From Fidelibacterota bacterium 46_43 (GTDB taxonomy: Bacteria; Fidelibacterota; Fidelibacteria; Fidelibacterales; Fidelibacteraceae), in NCBI GenBank assembly GCA_001509335.1, contig LGGY01000192.1:1-5830 (forward strand): a DNA stretch of 5,830 nt, read 5' to 3'. Made by a program: the position numbers and the translations under genes. Under the pieces are notes generated by a model that searched no databases, was not told where the DNA came from, and was given only the letters and a program-made list of their open reading frames with translations. Positions 1 through 5,734 of this stretch are shown here, one piece after another (within the stretch, counting starts at the first letter, position 1; every line of letters begins with the position of its first letter).

Positions 1-536
1 ATGATCTGGCGCTCATCGGCAGGGAAAAAGAGTCGAATGCGTATCTGCCGGTCTTTTCTTATCCACTGGGCGAGGCAAAAAAACTTGAATGGGGCTCCTT
101 TGTCTATCTCATGGGGTATCCCAAGGGGAATAAAATGATTACCCGGGGCATTGTCAGCAGTCCAAACCGGAATAAAGAAGATCATTCTTTCCTGGTGGAT
201 GCCCTATTTAATAAAGGATTCAGTGGCGGACTCATTCTGGCTTTGAAAGACGGGGTTCCAAATTTTGAGCTGGTGGGCATTGCCAAATCTGTCTCAGCAG
301 ATTACAATCTGCTTCTGACCCCTGAAAAAAATTATTCCCGGAATAAAATTGAAATGAATTTACCGTACACCGGCGATCTCTTTGTGGAAGAGCGGAGCAC
401 CATCAGCTATGGGATTACCAATACGACCTCAATCGAGAGTATTCAACGTTTTCTCACTGCGAATCGCTTAAGGCTGGAAGAATTGGGATATGAATTTCCC
501 TATTTTTTTAAATCCGTGATACCCAATAGCCGTTGA
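1..536 (+). CDS. Trypsin-like (HtrA-type) serine protease domain protein, 3' part only
   Basis: The 5' end lies outside the window; the first complete codon is at position 3 and 177 codons are visible before TGA. The fragment opens directly on DLALI, the usual setting of the catalytic Asp in chymotrypsin-fold proteases. A YLMGYPKG stretch (fragment residues 35-42) and TRGIVSS (47-53) match the strands before the active site in HtrA/DegP-like enzymes. KGFSGG (71-76) carries the likely nucleophile Ser74. The catalytic His must lie upstream of the window. HtrA proteins usually have GNSGGP followed by PDZ domains. Here the motif is GFSGGL, and the roughly 80 residues after the protease fold show no recognisable PDZ domain; they end in a charged helix-like segment (SIESIQRFLTANRLRLEELG). 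Family assignment is fairly firm; substrate and location are unknown because the N-terminus and any signal peptide are missing. The next gene is convergent and its stop abuts this one. Confidence 0.8.
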   Translation, partial: DLALIGREKESNAYLPVFSYPLGEAKKLEWGSFVYLMGYPKGNKMITRGIVSSPNRNKEDHSFLVDALFNKGFSGGLILALKDGVPNFELVGIAKSVSADYNLLLTPEKNYSRNKIEMNLPYTGDLFVEERSTISYGITNTTSIESIQRFLTANRLRLEELGYEFPYFFKSVIPNSR

Positions 537-1412
537 TCAATCTTTCCGGTGGTCTCTTTTACTTAATCGGCTACTGGCTTCAAGCAGTGTCTGTTTTTCT
601 TCAGCCGTTAATCCTTCATATCCCGTTTTGCTTATTTTATCAAGTATCCGGTCCAGTTCTTTACGGTCATCAGACCGGACATTCGGACCTTTTTTATCCG
701 TTTTCTCATATTTGTACTGATTGATTGTCTGCCGGATTTTATTCAGTGCTTTATCGATATTCAGGTTTTTCAAATTGTTCCTATAGGACCTGTACCGCCT
801 GAAAGTACTCATCCTTCGCAGGTATATATATCCTATTAACATGCCGGAAAGATGGGTGAAATGGGCAATTCCATCCTGCATCCCAATGGAGATGGTTGAA
901 AAAAATTCAATCAGTCCAAATATCATCACAAAATATTTCATCCGGATGGGGACGGGCAAAGGAAATATAAAAGCCTCTCTATCCGGGAAACGGAGACCGT
1001 AAGCCAGCAATATACCATAAATTGCGCCTGATGCCCCGATAACCGGAATCGTTGAGTGAATTTGAAACAGGATGGTAACCAAACCGGCACCGGCACCTGT
1101 GATGAAGTAATATCTTAGAAATTGCTTCCGCCCCCATATCATCTCTAACTCGGTCCCGAACATCCACAACGCCAGCATGTTCAAAGCCAAATGTGCCATG
1201 CTTCCATGGAGGAATATATAGGTGACAGGCTGCCACAGGTGGAGCCGGCTCCAGAAATCAATTGGGACAATTCCGAAATTGAATATGATAAACTGACGAA
1301 AAGAGGGTGAACTGATTGCCTGAAAGAAAAAAATGGCAACACTGATGATAATGATTTTTTTTATCCCGTCTGTCATACGGCGACCGGGACCAAATTGTAC
1401 GCGTCTGTACAT
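537..1412 (-). CDS. Rhomboid family intramembrane serine protease
   Basis: This 291-residue membrane protein should cleave substrate transmembrane segments inside the inner membrane. About six hydrophobic segments are visible (near residues 17-35, 62-88, 100-118, 122-140, 158-177 and 182-198). HGSMAHLALN (69-78) supplies the oxyanion-side His74 and Asn78. GASG (126-129) supplies nucleophile Ser128, and THLSG (186-190) supplies catalytic His187, so the Ser-His dyad is intact. After the last helix comes a basic stretch and a soluble tail of about 90 residues; residues 250-281 (DRILDKISKTGYEGLTAEEK at their core) resemble the small domain, DUF6576 as I recall it, found at the end of FCB-group rhomboids. 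The start is supported by an AGGA at 1419-1422, six bases upstream, and by the MYRR..FGPG opening usual in this subfamily. The start overlaps the stop of the upstream hydrolase by one base (TAATG), so the two are probably translationally coupled. The natural substrate is unknown. Confidence 0.93.
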   Translation of the reverse strand: MYRRVQFGPGRRMTDGIKKIIIISVAIFFFQAISSPSFRQFIIFNFGIVPIDFWSRLHLWQPVTYIFLHGSMAHLALNMLALWMFGTELEMIWGRKQFLRYYFITGAGAGLVTILFQIHSTIPVIGASGAIYGILLAYGLRFPDREAFIFPLPVPIRMKYFVMIFGLIEFFSTISIGMQDGIAHFTHLSGMLIGYIYLRRMSTFRRYRSYRNNLKNLNIDKALNKIRQTINQYKYEKTDKKGPNVRSDDRKELDRILDKISKTGYEGLTAEEKQTLLEASSRLSKRDHRKD

Positions 1413-2176
1413 TATCTTTCCTGTTTTTCCTGGTTAAGGTTTTGACGAATAAATTCAAGGCTTTTTCGAATAATACAATCCTGATCAGGTCCGGCTACAA
1501 TCCGGTGATGACTATTTTCCAACAGATGTGTTTCCACATAGTAGCTGCCGATATTATTTTTGAGATAATCCAGATTTTCCGGAGGTGTCAGGGTGTCTTT
1601 TTGACCGTGACATGCCAGGACTGGGGCATGAATGTTTTGAAGCCGCCGCCGGACCTGATGACTCAGCCGCAGGACTTCCCGGAACCCCAAAGCCGGCCAC
1701 ATGTCATAACCCTGAAGACGTTGGGGATCTTCTTTGTCAAATATTTCATCCAGTGGGATGAGTGGACGGGTATCTTCTGCAATCATCTGTCGTAAATGTT
1801 GCGAATGGGTGAATTTTAAAGCGGTGGAAAGAAGTATCAAACCTGAAAGGGTCCGCCTGGATGCCAGTTCAAGGGCCAGGAGCGATCCCAGAGAATATCC
1901 CATAACAAATACATGGAGATGGTGTTTCTTGAGCTGTAAAAATGTTTTATCTGTTGTGTGAATCCATTCCTCCATAGTGGCAGAATTAATCTCTTCAATC
2001 GTCCCGCCGTGTCCCGGGAGAAGGGGAGCTTCAATGGCTATGTCCTCCTGATGAATATGCCGGGCAATCCGTTTTAGAACAATGGGATTTCCGGTAAAAC
2101 CATGAAGTATCAGCAAGGCAGCTTGTCTGCCAGGTAAGCTATAGGTGAGTTCTTCTTTTTTCCAGCTTCGTTGCAT
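1412..2176 (-). CDS. Alpha/beta hydrolase, Est30 carboxylesterase / monoglyceride lipase type
   Basis: This 254-residue cytoplasmic-type serine hydrolase has no signal peptide. LHGFTGN (24-30) forms the oxyanion loop near the N-terminus. PLLPGHGG (51-58) is the GHG segment shared by Est30-like carboxylesterases and bacterial monoglyceride lipases. GYSLG (93-97) is the nucleophile elbow with Ser95. HGQKDTLTP (190-198) gives the acid Asp194, and NSHH (221-224) gives the base, most likely His224. The triad is therefore complete and in the usual order; length is normal for the family. Residues about 120-180 form the cap region over the active site. By family it would hydrolyse short acyl esters or monoacylglycerols, but the exact substrate cannot be read from sequence. 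The start has a weak AGGG at 2181-2184, only four bases upstream. It lies 40 bases after recO with no terminator between them, and it overlaps the rhomboid gene by one base, so the three genes look like one transcript. Confidence 0.9.
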   Translation of the reverse strand: MQRSWKKEELTYSLPGRQAALLILHGFTGNPIVLKRIARHIHQEDIAIEAPLLPGHGGTIEEINSATMEEWIHTTDKTFLQLKKHHLHVFVMGYSLGSLLALELASRRTLSGLILLSTALKFTHSQHLRQMIAEDTRPLIPLDEIFDKEDPQRLQGYDMWPALGFREVLRLSHQVRRRLQNIHAPVLACHGQKDTLTPPENLDYLKNNIGSYYVETHLLENSHHRIVAGPDQDCIIRKSLEFIRQNLNQEKQER

Positions 2177-2216
2177 ATATCCCTTTTTCAGTTAGTGTCA
2201 GCCATAGGCTAAAAGG

Positions 2217-2963
2217 TCACAAAAGACGTTCAACCGCTTTTTTTGTATTTAAAAATTCTGTTCTTTCGTAGTGTACCTCCAACAGTTTCCACAACCAGCG
2301 CGTCAGGGTAACGGCACCATGCCGATTGATACGAATGGCATTGCTCTTTTCCGGAGGATTGGCTGCCAGAAAAACCAGCACCTCACGAAGTTTTGTATCC
2401 AACGACAGGCCATGAGTTCCGGAATGTCCGGCACAGGTTTCACAAAAGAGTCCGCCACTGTCCGGGATGAGTACGGCATGTGCAAGTTTCCTACGGCATC
2501 CGGCACAGGTTTCCGGATCCGGCCACACGCCATGGATTTTTAAAAAATGGACGATAAACCACCAGTGGAGCTTTTCAGCGGAAAACTCCGGATGGTTCAT
2601 AGACCTTAAACAGATATATAATAAGCGCAGAGTTTCAATATCCTCATGAGGCTCAGCGGTTTTATCCACAATTTCGATGATCATGGAAGCATAGACGATT
2701 TTTTCCGGTTCCTGGCTCAGATTGTGAAAATATTCGATACGGGATACCGATCGAATAAAGGGCAGATACCGGCTTGAGGCCATTTCAAAATCCACTACGG
2801 AAAAGGGGGTGAGTAAGCCGAAAAAAGCACTGCCAGGTTTCCGGGCGCCTTTGGCTATACAGATCATGCGCCCTGAGTCCTTTGCAAACAGGCGGACCTT
2901 CAGACTGGTTTCTCCGCTTTTTTCAGTTTTGAGGACAATGCCCCTGTCTTTCACAAGCTTCAT
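2217..2963 (-). CDS. recO: DNA repair protein RecO
   Basis: RecO is the mediator in the RecFOR pathway: it binds SSB-coated single-stranded DNA and, with RecR, loads RecA at gaps. The 248-residue length is normal. The N-terminal OB fold is seen in RGIVLKTEKSGETSLKVRLF (7-26) and the GRMICIAKGARKP segment (31-43), the typical RecO opening. The helical C-terminal domain follows. CAGC (153-156) and CETC (174-177) form an intact four-cysteine zinc finger, which not all RecO proteins keep. ATG at 2961-2963 gives the standard N-terminus, but no Shine-Dalgarno motif is visible before it (CTAACTTCCAAT). The gene starts only 26 bases after the U-tract of the proS terminator, so its promoter is not obvious. 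It is the first gene of the recO-hydrolase-rhomboid group. Identity is strongly supported by the N-terminal block plus zinc finger, even though RecO sequences diverge widely. Confidence 0.93.
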   Translation of the reverse strand: MKLVKDRGIVLKTEKSGETSLKVRLFAKDSGRMICIAKGARKPGSAFFGLLTPFSVVDFEMASSRYLPFIRSVSRIEYFHNLSQEPEKIVYASMIIEIVDKTAEPHEDIETLRLLYICLRSMNHPEFSAEKLHWWFIVHFLKIHGVWPDPETCAGCRRKLAHAVLIPDSGGLFCETCAGHSGTHGLSLDTKLREVLVFLAANPPEKSNAIRINRHGAVTLTRWLWKLLEVHYERTEFLNTKKAVERLL

Positions 2964-2989
2964 ATTGGAAGTTAGCCGTTTTACAGGAT

Positions 2990-3020
2990 AAAAAAAACCC
3001 CGATGAAAAACCGGGGTTTT
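2990..3020 (-). terminator. Intrinsic terminator of the phoU-proS transcript
   Basis: A perfect 9-bp stem (2994-3002 paired with 3012-3020; AAAACCCCG and CGGGGTTTT on the plus strand) encloses a 9-base loop. Read on the minus strand it is followed by eight T residues (2990-2997, partly inside the stem). It begins 24 bases after the proS stop. In the plus direction the trailing T-run is only four bases and no plus gene lies nearby, so the minus orientation is the functional one. Confidence 0.9.
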
Positions 3021-3044
3021 ATGCGTTTTATTTTGGGTGTTGAT

Positions 3045-4475
3045 TTAGTATGATTTCGCAAAAATGACTTGTTCTGTACTTGGTTTTCCGGTCATCACGC
3101 AGAGACCTGACTCTTTGGTTTTTTCAAAGAGGATGCAGCGGATGGTTGCTTTGGTTTCTTCCTGAATGCGATTTTCCATGTCGCTGTCTCCGGCCCAGAA
3201 GGTTCGTGCAAAGCCGCCTTTTTCTATAACCTCTTTCAGTTCATCGTATGTTGTTACATCTGTCGTGTTCTCTTCACGGAAAATCAGACGACTGTTATAA
3301 ATGGATTGCTGAATGTCCTCCAGGGTTTCTTTGCAGGAATGGATAAAGGCATCGATGGAAAGGAAGGTTTTTTCACCCGTATCCCGGCGGACGCGCATCA
3401 AGCCGTTTTTATTGGCATCTTTCGGGCCAATCTCTACCCTGAGGGGGACACCCTTCATCTCCCAGTCGTTGAATTTGTAGCCAGGGGAAACGGTCTCCCG
3501 GTCATCGGTATGGTACCGGACATCCTGTTCCTTAAAAGCTTTTTCCAGGGTGTTGACCAGTCCCATAACCTTTTCTTTGTCTTCTGGATTTTTGTGAATG
3601 GGGACGATAACAATCTGATATGGTGCAATCCGTGGAGGAAGAATCAGCCCCTGATCATCCCCATGGGCCATTATCACGGCTCCCACAAGGCGTGTACTTA
3701 CACCCCAGCTGGATGCGTATACATATTCCATCACATTATCTTCAGATTGAAATTTCACATCAAATGCTTTGGCGAAATTCTGTCCCAAATAATGAGTGGT
3801 CCCGGCCTGCAGTGCGCGCTTATCACCCATCATGGCCTCGATAGTGTAAGTGTTCACGGCACCGGCAAATTTTTCATTTTCCGTTTTCCGTCCCACATGG
3901 ACCGGCAGGGCAAGCATTTCTTCGCACAGCTGACGGTACACATCGATCATACGGTGCGCTTCTTCTTCAGCTTCTTCACCGGTGGCATGGGCAGTATGGC
4001 CTTCCTGCCAGAGAAATTCTGTGGTTCTCAAAAAAAGCCGGGTGCGCATTTCCCAGCGGACGACATTTGCCCACTGATTGATGAGTAAAGGCAGATCCCG
4101 GTAACTGTTAATCCATTTTTTATACATGGACCAGATGATGGTCTCAGAGGTGGGACGGATCACCAGCGGTTCTTCCAGCTCTTTTCCTCCGCCATGGGTC
4201 ACAACGGCCAGCTCCGGCGCGAAACCTTCCACATGCTCCGCCTCTTTTTTTAAAAAACTCTCAGGAATCAACATGGGAAAATAGGCATTCACATGTCCCG
4301 TTTCCTTAAAACGCCTGTCTAAAAAATTCCGAATCTGTTCCCATAAGGCATAGCCGTATGGACGGATCACCATACACCCTTTGACAGGAGAATAATCAGC
4401 CAATTCTGCTTTTTGAACGACGTCTGTATACCATTTTGCGTAATCCTTTGAACGGGGGGTGACTCCCTTACTCAT
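3045..4475 (-). CDS. proS: Prolyl-tRNA synthetase, short form without editing insertion
   Basis: ProRS charges tRNA-Pro with proline in the cytoplasm. The 476-residue length fits the archaeal/eukaryote-like class II type also found in Thermus, Mycoplasma and many FCB bacteria; the roughly 180-residue editing insertion of the E. coli type is absent. Motif 1 spans about 33-71 (GCMVIRPYGYALWEQI to MLIP). RPTSET (107-112) is the proline-binding TxE loop. Motif 2 is RWEMRTRLFLRTTEFLWQEG (140-159). Motif 3 lies around STRLVGAVIMAHGDDQGLIL (260-279). The anticodon-binding domain covers about 286-395 and a C-terminal domain runs to the end, with the conserved terminal Tyr (AKSY) kept. That C-terminal domain usually has four zinc-binding cysteines; here WAGDSDMENR (427-436) lacks the first pair and only Cys459 remains of the second, so zinc is probably not bound. 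The start ATG overlaps the upstream stop (ATGA) and has AGGA nine bases upstream at 4485-4488. Confidence 0.97.
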   Translation of the reverse strand: MSKGVTPRSKDYAKWYTDVVQKAELADYSPVKGCMVIRPYGYALWEQIRNFLDRRFKETGHVNAYFPMLIPESFLKKEAEHVEGFAPELAVVTHGGGKELEEPLVIRPTSETIIWSMYKKWINSYRDLPLLINQWANVVRWEMRTRLFLRTTEFLWQEGHTAHATGEEAEEEAHRMIDVYRQLCEEMLALPVHVGRKTENEKFAGAVNTYTIEAMMGDKRALQAGTTHYLGQNFAKAFDVKFQSEDNVMEYVYASSWGVSTRLVGAVIMAHGDDQGLILPPRIAPYQIVIVPIHKNPEDKEKVMGLVNTLEKAFKEQDVRYHTDDRETVSPGYKFNDWEMKGVPLRVEIGPKDANKNGLMRVRRDTGEKTFLSIDAFIHSCKETLEDIQQSIYNSRLIFREENTTDVTTYDELKEVIEKGGFARTFWAGDSDMENRIQEETKATIRCILFEKTKESGLCVMTGKPSTEQVIFAKSY

Positions 4476-5182
4476 ACCGACTTATCCTTGTCCTTATAAT
4501 TGTATCCGATTTTCTTAAAAGGGTTTACCATCAGACTGGCGACATTCCGCTGGTTTGCATCAATGCGTTTCAGGTACCTGAGGTACAGTGCCGCAGAAAC
4601 CATGTTCTGGGGCGGTAATTTGGCATAATTGCCCTTTAAAATGTTGATCACCGTTTCATTGATCCGTAACGAGACGTCTTCCTTGTATTCATTCATGATC
4701 CGCTTGCTGATCTCCAGATCATCATTTTTAACGGCTTCCAGCAATTCGTCAAAATGACGGAATACGATATTCTCAAGTATTGTTACAGTCTCTTCCAAAT
4801 CTCCGTAATGCACCGTCCCGCTGGCAGCCATGGCCAGATCGGCAATATTCTTGCAATTGTCACCAATCCGTTCAAGGCCGTTGATGACCGTGATGATTCC
4901 CAAAGCCTGGGATATTTCATATTTGGATATATCCGAAATAATCAAATGAGTTAACACATCCTCACGGATCTTTTGCTGCATGGCATTGATTTTTTTATCC
5001 ACGGCCAGAAGATTATTGAATTGCTCATCCTGATATTCAATCCGGAGGAGGTGATGGGCATCTTTGAACATGTCCTTGTCCGTTTGAATCATATCGATGA
5101 CAAGATTCCATGCCTCTTCCAGTAATCCGGCTTTAAATAACCTTTCACGGAGAATGGACCATAAACTTTCTTTTTTCTCCAT
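4472..5182 (-). CDS. PhoU-like protein (phosphate signalling family)
   Basis: This 236-residue, all-helical soluble protein resembles PhoU, which damps phosphate uptake and PhoR signalling, usually beside pst or Na/Pi transporter genes. The first half carries the diagnostic metal-cluster motif LERIGDNCKNIADLA (103-117) with Glu104, Asp108 and Asn112. The second-half counterpart reads YLKRIDANQRNVA (203-215): Lys205 replaces the usual Glu and the Asp is out of register, so the second metal site looks lost. The pattern recalls PhoU-like tails of Na/Pi cotransporters, but no membrane segment is present here. A short extension (NPFKKIGYNYKDKDKS) ends the protein. The start has AAGGA at 5191-5195, eight bases upstream. 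Its stop overlaps proS by four bases (ATGA), implying translational coupling with a tRNA synthetase and not with a transporter. No pst, pho or Na/Pi gene lies in the window, so a role in phosphate control is inferred from family only. I give no gene symbol because true PhoU function is unproven. Confidence 0.85.
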   Translation of the reverse strand: MEKKESLWSILRERLFKAGLLEEAWNLVIDMIQTDKDMFKDAHHLLRIEYQDEQFNNLLAVDKKINAMQQKIREDVLTHLIISDISKYEISQALGIITVINGLERIGDNCKNIADLAMAASGTVHYGDLEETVTILENIVFRHFDELLEAVKNDDLEISKRIMNEYKEDVSLRINETVINILKGNYAKLPPQNMVSAALYLRYLKRIDANQRNVASLMVNPFKKIGYNYKDKDKSV

Positions 5183-5210
5183 CTGTCTAATCCTTCAGTT
5201 TTCTATATCC

Positions 5211-5237
5211 AGTAAAAATAGTTTTTTTATGGGTCAA
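5211..5237 (-). promoter_or_regulatory. Candidate promoter for phoU-proS
   Basis: Read on the minus strand, TTGACC (5232-5237) matches five of six bases of the sigma-70 -35 box. TTTACT (5211-5216), after a short 15-base spacer, matches four of six bases of the -10 box; an overlapping TACTGG gives 17-base spacing but a poorer match. A start near 5204 would leave a leader of about 20 bases carrying the AAGGA at 5191-5195. A promoter is expected in this 70-base gap because the arsR terminator lies just upstream, but the exact boxes are tentative. Confidence 0.35.
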
Positions 5238-5255
5238 TATCAAATGAATGTGAAC

Positions 5256-5304
5256 AAAAAAAGCTGTCACTCTTCATTTTTTTCAATGACAGAGGACAGC
5301 TTTT
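5256..5304 (-). terminator. Intrinsic terminator of the arsR-type gene
   Basis: A long inverted repeat pairs AAAAGCTGTC (5259-5268) with GACAGCTTTT (5295-5304), then CTCT (5270-5273) with AGAG (5291-5294) and TCATT (5274-5278) with AATGA (5285-5289), leaving a six-base loop and single-base bulges at 5269 and 5290. That makes about 19 base pairs. On the minus strand it is followed by seven T residues (5256-5262, partly in the stem). It starts 20 bases after the arsR-type stop and separates that gene from phoU. Confidence 0.85.
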
Positions 5305-5324
5305 ATAAGTACAGGCAAAAGCTG

Positions 5325-5639
5325 CTATTTCTTTGATTTCAGAACGGCGTTTGTAACATATTTCAGGTTCTGAACTGTCGGGTCATCTGTCAAAGAATAA
5401 TAGTGCCAGCGGCCTTCTTTACGATATTGAACAATCTGACGTTTGAGCATTTTCCGAAGGTATATGGAAGTGATTGTCTGTTCCTCGCCAATCTTCTTCT
5501 GAATTTCAGCCACAGAGTGTTCTCCCTTCTGAAGCGTCAGAAGGATTTTCAGCATAATGGGGTGTCCCAGAGTCTTCAGAACAAGAGCCGCCCGTTCAAT
5601 ACTGTCCCCCGGAGGGATTAATTCTGCTTTTCGTGCCAT
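5325..5639 (-). CDS. ArsR-family winged-helix transcriptional regulator, cysteine-free
   Basis: This 104-residue protein matches a single ArsR/SmtB-type winged-helix DNA-binding domain, expected to act as a homodimeric repressor. ALVLKTLGHPIMLKILLTLQ (18-37) is the typical ArsR opening helix pair. HSVAEIQKKIG (41-51) is the first helix of the helix-turn-helix. EEQTITSIYLRKMLKR (52-67) holds the recognition helix, and QYRKEGRWHYYSL (71-83) is the beta wing. No cysteine occurs anywhere, so the classical arsenic/cadmium site (ELCVCDL type) is absent; three histidines (26, 41, 79) are present but do not form a known metal-site pattern. It may sense another ligand, or none. The start is fixed by AGGA seven bases upstream. 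The gene is a single-gene transcript: its own terminator follows, and any target on the far side lies beyond the window. The DNA sequence recognised is unknown. Confidence 0.9.
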   Translation of the reverse strand: MARKAELIPPGDSIERAALVLKTLGHPIMLKILLTLQKGEHSVAEIQKKIGEEQTITSIYLRKMLKRQIVQYRKEGRWHYYSLTDDPTVQNLKYVTNAVLKSKK

Positions 5640-5646
5640 ATTTTTT

Positions 5647-5657
5647 TCCTTTCCTTT
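5647..5657 (-). promoter_or_regulatory. Doubled ribosome binding site of the arsR-type gene
   Basis: On the minus strand AAAGGAAAGGA holds two AGGA cores, at 5647-5650 and 5652-5655, seven and twelve bases before the ATG. The nearer core has ideal spacing and decides the start. It is followed by a run of A residues, which would keep the site unstructured, so good translation is expected. Confidence 0.75.
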
Positions 5658-5668
5658 AGTGTTATCGG

Positions 5669-5678
5669 TTTTGCAAAA
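5669..5678. promoter_or_regulatory. Perfect 10-bp palindrome, candidate operator
   Basis: TTTTGCAAAA is a perfect dyad lying 29 bases upstream of the arsR-type start, inside the expected leader or core promoter. ArsR-family repressors commonly bind dyads that overlap their own promoter, so self-regulation through this site is plausible. The dyad is short and in AT-rich DNA, where such palindromes can arise by chance; flanking bases do not extend it. Confidence 0.3.
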
Positions 5679-5705
5679 TATACTTGCTTTAATTCGTACA
5701 TTTTT

Positions 5706-5734
5706 AAATTATTGTTTATTATCTTAAATATCAA
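5706..5734 (-). promoter_or_regulatory. Candidate promoter for the arsR-type gene
   Basis: Read on the minus strand, TTGATA (5729-5734) matches five of six bases of a -35 box and, after 17 bases, TAATTT (5706-5711) is a weak -10 box. A competing -10-like TATATT lies at 5677-5682 but lacks a good -35 partner. The region is so AT-rich that chance matches are expected. Confidence 0.25.

Noticed and set aside
1..138. Frame starting with ATG at position 1
   Set aside because: It stays open for only 45 codons before a TGA (136-138). The frame beginning at position 3 carries the protease motifs and continues to 536.
1442..1795. Open frame of 117 codons on the plus strand, antisense to the hydrolase
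   Set aside because: The minus-strand hydrolase has a complete catalytic triad in normal order; the plus frame shows no motif and is a shadow.
2177..2216. Short inverted repeat AGCC/GGCT between recO and the hydrolase
   Set aside because: The stem is only four base pairs with no U-tract on the minus strand, so it is not a terminator and does not split the operon.
3306..4088. Open frame of 260 codons on the plus strand, antisense to proS
   Set aside because: It lies wholly inside a certain proS gene, has no recognisable motif or ribosome binding site, and its long openness follows from proS codon usage on the opposite strand.
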